DNA of 64,000 nt from JABGQS01 sp963666505 (GTDB lineage: Bacteria; Bacillota; Clostridia; Christensenellales; SZUA-584). The number at the start of each line of letters is the position of its first letter. Position 1 is the first letter of the stretch. The stretch spans positions 620,001 to 684,000 of the forward strand of contig CAXXXL010000001.1 of NCBI GenBank assembly GCA_963666505.2. The letters run 5' to 3'. A model generated the notes under the pieces. It worked only from the letters and a program-made list of their open reading frames with translations. It searched no databases and was not told the DNA's origin. Below, piece by piece: positions 60,820 to 64,000 of the stretch. The translations under genes and the position numbers were made by a program.

Positions 60820-61263
60820 TTATAGTTCCTTCTCAAGTTTGCTTTTAACAGCCTCATTTATTTTCAGTATCTCGTCGGCACCCCCTCGAGGCGCATCCGG
60901 CCACTCATCAACCTTAAGTCCCCAATATTCCCTAGGTGCATCCGGATATTTTGCAATTACGTGTATGTGCAGATGCGGTACACCATCACCCAGCACAAAA
61001 AAGTAAACGTGTTCACAGTCAAGCGCCTTTTTTATTGCTTTAGAAAGCGCACGCTGGGCAAGACCAAGCGCTTTTGCTTCATCTTCGGTGGCTTCGTAAA
61101 AGCCTTTAAAATGCCGTCTGCTCTCAATCATATTATAGCCAAGATAATTCTCGTCAGTGCCCGGGCGGGGTACAAAGTGGTTGATAACAAAGTTATCGCT
61201 GTGGTATATCTCAAAAGTTGTGTCTTCGTGTTTGCTGCATATAATGCATTGTTCATTACTCAT
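60820..61263 (-). CDS. HIT-family protein
   Basis: A 147-aa histidine-triad nucleotide hydrolase/transferase. CIICSKHEDTTFEIYHSDNF start, a Cys pair for zinc, and the triad HLHIHVIAKYP. Overlaps the upstream methyltransferase gene by 4 bp (ATGA), so the two are co-translated. Confidence 0.9.
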   Translation of the reverse strand: MSNEQCIICSKHEDTTFEIYHSDNFVINHFVPRPGTDENYLGYNMIESRRHFKGFYEATEDEAKALGLAQRALSKAIKKALDCEHVYFFVLGDGVPHLHIHVIAKYPDAPREYWGLKVDEWPDAPRGGADEILKINEAVKSKLEKEL

Positions 61264-62222
61264 TTTTCATCTCCATTCAGTTTCTTTATCTTTGTGCTGA
61301 ATAGTTTCGCATCTTCGCCTGTTGCATATCTGCGCAGCGCATACCGACCGGTGTTCTTTATATCGTTTTCAGCTTCTTCCAGTCCGGGCGCATATATGAA
61401 CTCTCCACCCGGTTTAAGACTCTTTAATATGTCGTGATATTTATCTAGGTACAAGCTCTTCCTGCCGTTGCCGGCGGCATGCCTGAAGTGGTTGGAAAAT
61501 GCCATGTGCGAAATGACTGTGCCCCAGGAGTCCGGTTTAAACTCCATGCCCAGCCAGTCCCGCCTTATTAGGTTAGAATGGTCTTCTGCGTTCCTGTCTG
61601 CGCCATAGGCGTCTATTCCCAAGCTAAGCAGATACTTGACCAAGCTGCCGCTTCTTCCGCAGCCAAGGTCCAGCACGGGCTCATTTAGCCTGTACGGGTT
61701 AATATGAAGTATCTCCAGCTGAAACTGCGGAGTATATTCACTGCACACTTTTTTACTTATCACCGGTGAAGCGCTGTATTCTTCAAATACCTTTGTACCG
61801 TTGGTCGAGACAAGCGAATCCTTTATGTTAAGATAATGCTGCCGGAAAGCCTGCGTTATCGCAGCAGCGTCAAGATTCTCCTGCAGGCAAAGCGCTTCTA
61901 TGTTTTCCATGAACTCCAGGTAAACATCTGCTATTGCCTTCCGCCCGTTTTCATCAAAAACAAGAAACTGGTTTATGTCCTGCAGAGTCTCGATTATAAG
62001 AGCGCCCATAGCCTCGGCAAACTTTTCTTTATTGCCGCTTTTATCCAAAGACTCAATAAAAGAAAGTATACCTTGCTTGTCGCTCAAAAGCGTGTCTATA
62101 GTATACTGCGAGCACTCGAAAGAGAACTCCGAGCTGCCAAAGAAATTCTGACTCCAGAACAGGCTTTTAAGAGCGTTTGTTTTAAGCTGGGATGAGATTA
62201 TTTTTTCCATGTCCAGCTGCAT
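61260..62222 (-). CDS. class I SAM-dependent methyltransferase
   Basis: A 320-aa protein from ATG 62222 (AAGGAAG upstream; the frame extends further to 62279 without a site). Long helical N-terminus, then the Rossmann methyltransferase domain with PVLDLGCGRSGSLVKYL (motif I), DAYGADRN (motif II), and a C-terminal KPGGEFIYAPGLEEAE. Substrate unknown. Coupled to the HIT gene. Confidence 0.88.
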   Translation of the reverse strand: MQLDMEKIISSQLKTNALKSLFWSQNFFGSSEFSFECSQYTIDTLLSDKQGILSFIESLDKSGNKEKFAEAMGALIIETLQDINQFLVFDENGRKAIADVYLEFMENIEALCLQENLDAAAITQAFRQHYLNIKDSLVSTNGTKVFEEYSASPVISKKVCSEYTPQFQLEILHINPYRLNEPVLDLGCGRSGSLVKYLLSLGIDAYGADRNAEDHSNLIRRDWLGMEFKPDSWGTVISHMAFSNHFRHAAGNGRKSLYLDKYHDILKSLKPGGEFIYAPGLEEAENDIKNTGRYALRRYATGEDAKLFSTKIKKLNGDEK

Positions 62223-62315
62223 ATAGGCTGCTTCCTTTTCAGTTAATTGGTTTTTAGTATTATAACATATTGTATGCATTCTGTGTTTTTAGCAGTGTGC
62301 TAAATATTGATAAGG

Positions 62316-62340
62316 AAAAGACACACCATATCGGTGTGCC
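62316..62340 (-). terminator. terminator of the ferredoxin-like gene
   Basis: On the minus strand CACACC (62338-62333) pairs with GGTGTG (62327-62322) around a short loop, followed by TCTTTTCC. It lies 63 bp beyond the 62403 stop. Confidence 0.5.
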
Positions 62341-62402
62341 TCTTCCTACACCCTCTCTCTATTTAGCGAGGCCCCAGGTTACGCTTAGCGCCGCCGGGGT
62401 GG

Positions 62403-63050
62403 CTACACAATCTCCCCTTCAGGGGATATGACGTGTACGTTAATTGGTATATCCTTGCCACTTCTTTGCATCGCCGTCTCAACTGCTCTTGTCAGTCCTC
62501 CGCAGCACGGCACGGTCATCCTTGTGAGCGTAATGCTGCGAATGTCGTTATTGGCGATAATATCGGCAAGTTTATCGCTGTAGTCCACGGCGTCCAGCTT
62601 GGGGCACCCGACCAACGTGATCTTGTCTTTCATGAACCTGCGGTGGAAGTCTCCGTATGCAAAACCGCAGCAGTCTGCGGCGATAAGCAGGTCAGCTCCG
62701 TTAAAATACGGTGCGATAGGATTAACCAGCTTTATCTGCACCGGCCACTGCCTCAGCTGAGAGCCTATTTCGCCTTCCGGACCATCAGCAGCCTGCTCTG
62801 TATGCTTAACGTCCTTTGCCACGGTAGAGGGGCATACGAACTGCGGAGCAGCACTTACTTCCTTTTCAACCATCTTGATAGCATCCACTGGGCACTGGGG
62901 CAGGCACATGCCAAGGCCGTCACAGTGGTCTTCACGAACAAGCTGTGCTTTGCCGTCAACCATCGCTATTGCTCCCTGGTGGCACGCATCCGCACAGGCG
63001 CCGCAGCCCGTGCATTTCTCTCTGTCAATCTCTATAACATTTCTTTTCAT
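62403..63050 (-). CDS. 4Fe-4S ferredoxin-like protein with C-terminal cysteine domain
   Basis: 215 aa. Two [4Fe-4S] motifs at the N-terminus (CTGCGACADACHQGA and CDGLGMCLPQCPVDA), a linker, then a domain with further cysteines (AADCCGFAYGDFHRRF, VGCPKLDA, TVPCCGGL). This arrangement is annotated as ATP-binding/4Fe-4S protein next to Crp/Fnr regulators in Clostridia, often near hydroxylamine reductase genes, which suggests redox or nitrosative response. Transcribed divergently from the regulator. The intergenic region has a CRP-like site placed for activation. Confidence 0.88.
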   Translation of the reverse strand: MKRNVIEIDREKCTGCGACADACHQGAIAMVDGKAQLVREDHCDGLGMCLPQCPVDAIKMVEKEVSAAPQFVCPSTVAKDVKHTEQAADGPEGEIGSQLRQWPVQIKLVNPIAPYFNGADLLIAADCCGFAYGDFHRRFMKDKITLVGCPKLDAVDYSDKLADIIANNDIRSITLTRMTVPCCGGLTRAVETAMQRSGKDIPINVHVISPEGEIV

Positions 63051-63075
63051 AAATGCACTCTCTTTCTTGATTTTA

Positions 63076-63125
63076 CAATTGTATTATAGTATACTGACGG
63101 CAGGACGGATGTGATTATTGTCACG
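63076..63125 (-). promoter_or_regulatory. Crp/Fnr-type operator and divergent promoter
   Basis: TGTGATTATTGTCACG (63110-63125) is a near-perfect TGTGA-N6-TCACA-type palindrome. On the minus strand a TATAAT lies at 63088-63083, giving a predicted start near 63076. The operator centre (63117.5) is then 41.5 bp upstream, the class II activation position, and no good -35 box is present. The same site overlaps the 5' region of the regulator gene (start 63140), where it would repress. Confidence 0.6.
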
Positions 63126-63139
63126 AATAAGGGGAAAAA

Positions 63140-63796
63140 ATGTATCAGAATATAAAGCTGTTCGAGGGGATAGATTTTGATGATCTGCATGATATGCTAA
63201 AGTGCATGGGTGCATATTCGAAATCGTACGACAAAAACGAGTTCATATTCCTTGCAGGCGATAAGATAAACACGATAGGGGTAGTGCTTTCAGGCACAGT
63301 CAATATTGTAAAAGAAAGCATAACCGGTCAGCGGCGCATTATGATGAGCGCTGGCAAGGGGCAGTTCTTTGCAGAGAGCATCGCCGCTGCAGACGTTAAA
63401 GAGTCTCCCGTCAGCGTAATAGCAAAGAGCGAATGTTCTGTGCTTTTCATACCAATCGACAAGTTTCTCTACACCTGCTCTAATTCGTGCAGCTTCCACA
63501 GCAAGCTTATACACAACCTTGTTTCTATACTGGCGGAAAAGAACATGTTTCTAAACCAGAAAATAGACTATCTTACCGCAAAGAACACCAGAGAAAAGAT
63601 ATCTATGTATCTCGGTGATGTTATGAGCCGTAAAAAAAGCGCTACTGTCAAGATACCATACAGCCGCAACGACCTTGCGGAATACCTCGGTGTAGACAGG
63701 AGCGTACTTTCAAGGGAGCTTTCAAAGATGAAAAAAGAAGGTATCCTCGATTTTGAAAAGAATACCTTCACAGTTCTGATGCCTGATGAATTCTAA
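63140..63796 (+). CDS. Crp/Fnr-family transcriptional regulator
   Basis: 218 aa. cNMP-binding beta-roll (residues ~10-120; EFIFLAGDKINTIGVVLSGT), dimerization helix (~125-145) and C-terminal winged helix (~150-210; YSRNDLAEYLGVDRSVLSRE, LSKMKKEGILDF). Cysteines at ~95-118 (SECSVLFIP, YTCSNSCSF) could sense redox state. Fnr-like N-terminal Cys cluster is absent. Predicted to control the divergent ferredoxin-like gene and itself. Confidence 0.92.
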   Translation: MYQNIKLFEGIDFDDLHDMLKCMGAYSKSYDKNEFIFLAGDKINTIGVVLSGTVNIVKESITGQRRIMMSAGKGQFFAESIAAADVKESPVSVIAKSECSVLFIPIDKFLYTCSNSCSFHSKLIHNLVSILAEKNMFLNQKIDYLTAKNTREKISMYLGDVMSRKKSATVKIPYSRNDLAEYLGVDRSVLSRELSKMKKEGILDFEKNTFTVLMPDEF

Positions 63797-64000
63797 GCCG
63801 TATAGTTCTGCGGTGCAGGCGCCTTGACGACGAATATCTCCAGCGTCTCGTCGTTTTTATTACATACGTTCATCTTTGTGTTGTATGCGATGTTGATTAT
63901 ACTGCCTGTGCTAAAAGTTTCTTCTTGCGAATCGTCAAGCTGCAGCGTAACAGCACCACGCACTACGCTCATGTAAACGTTAGAGTTGGAATAGTGCTCC
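63793..64000 (-). CDS. C-terminal part of a cupin-like protein
   Basis: The minus-strand frame is open from the window edge (EHYSNSNVYMSVVRGAVTLQ) through FSTGSIINIAYNTKMNV and ETLEIFVVKAPAPQNYTA to TAG 63795-63793. The pattern of short beta strands with VVRGAVTL and GSIINI matches cupins. The start and His ligands lie outside. Stops overlap the regulator stop (convergent). Confidence 0.65.
   Translation of the reverse strand, partial: EHYSNSNVYMSVVRGAVTLQLDDSQEETFSTGSIINIAYNTKMNVCNKNDETLEIFVVKAPAPQNYTA

Noticed and set aside
62433..63089. 218-aa plus-strand frame opposite the ferredoxin-like gene
   Set aside because: It is antisense to a gene with clear Fe-S motifs and has no recognisable domain.

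Overview
The window looks like low-to-mid GC Clostridia-type Firmicutes DNA. The signs are Gram-positive ribosome binding sites (GGAGG-type), TTG starts, a TagO/LCP/CDP-polyol surface-polymer set, a YerB-type lipoprotein, a two-subunit class I fumarase and an MntP gene behind a yybP-ykoY riboswitch. I cannot name the species. The left 44 kb is accessory DNA, visibly richer in A+T and crowded with insertion sequences. The right 20 kb reads as ordinary chromosome.

Layout. 1-4.8 kb: IS3 (cut by the window edge), a complete IS21 (istA/istB), an IS1595 scrap and an IS3 with a -1 frameshift site. 4.8-7.9 kb: rmlB, a decayed gene and a tagO-like lipid-carrier transferase. 7.9-9.7 kb: nested remnants of IS3, IS66 and IS1182. 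9.8-21.3 kb: surface and secreted proteins (a broken BspA-like/dockerin gene, a 1224-aa repeat protein with a cohesin-like domain, a PKD protein, a zinc-ribbon membrane protein, a YerB/DUF3048 lipoprotein), with an internally deleted IS66 in the middle. 21.6-29.9 kb: a co-oriented surface-polymer cluster (GT2, ABC exporter pair, two CDP-glycerol phosphotransferase-family enzymes, pyruvyl transferase, TarI-like cytidylyltransferase, extended SDR). 30-36.4 kb: IS256, IS3, the second IS21 copy, a second IS256 and another IS3, mostly broken. 36.5-44.2 kb: a mobilizable-element module (coiled-coil/TM protein, an IS110 insertion, MobC, MOBP relaxase, possible recombinase scrap, LCP ligase, excisionase, tyrosine integrase) abutting the 3' end of tRNA-Thr(GGT).

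Right part: a Pr6Pr-type membrane protein; two tandem ~1.1-kb-codon lamin-tail/CotH-kinase paralogues; fumarase beta and alpha; tRNA-Leu(GAG) and tRNA-Leu(CAG) followed by a palindrome and a 201-bp tandem repeat; two GNATs; a probable heliorhodopsin remnant; a nucleotidyltransferase with a homopolymer frameshift; a MerR-RDD membrane fusion; riboswitch-mntP; thpR; a P-loop kinase-like protein; HIT and methyltransferase genes; and a ferredoxin-like gene divergent from a Crp/Fnr regulator with a shared operator.

How it fits together: TagO starts a lipid-linked polymer, RmlB suggests a deoxysugar, the cytidylyltransferase/SDR pair suggests a CDP-activated polyol, the phosphotransferases polymerise it, the ABC pair exports it, and the LCP protein inside the integrase module would attach it to peptidoglycan. 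The most interesting reading is that the left 44 kb is an eroding, IS-riddled genomic island at tRNA-Thr that carries a surface-polymer pathway plus its wall ligase. The second island end is not in the window.
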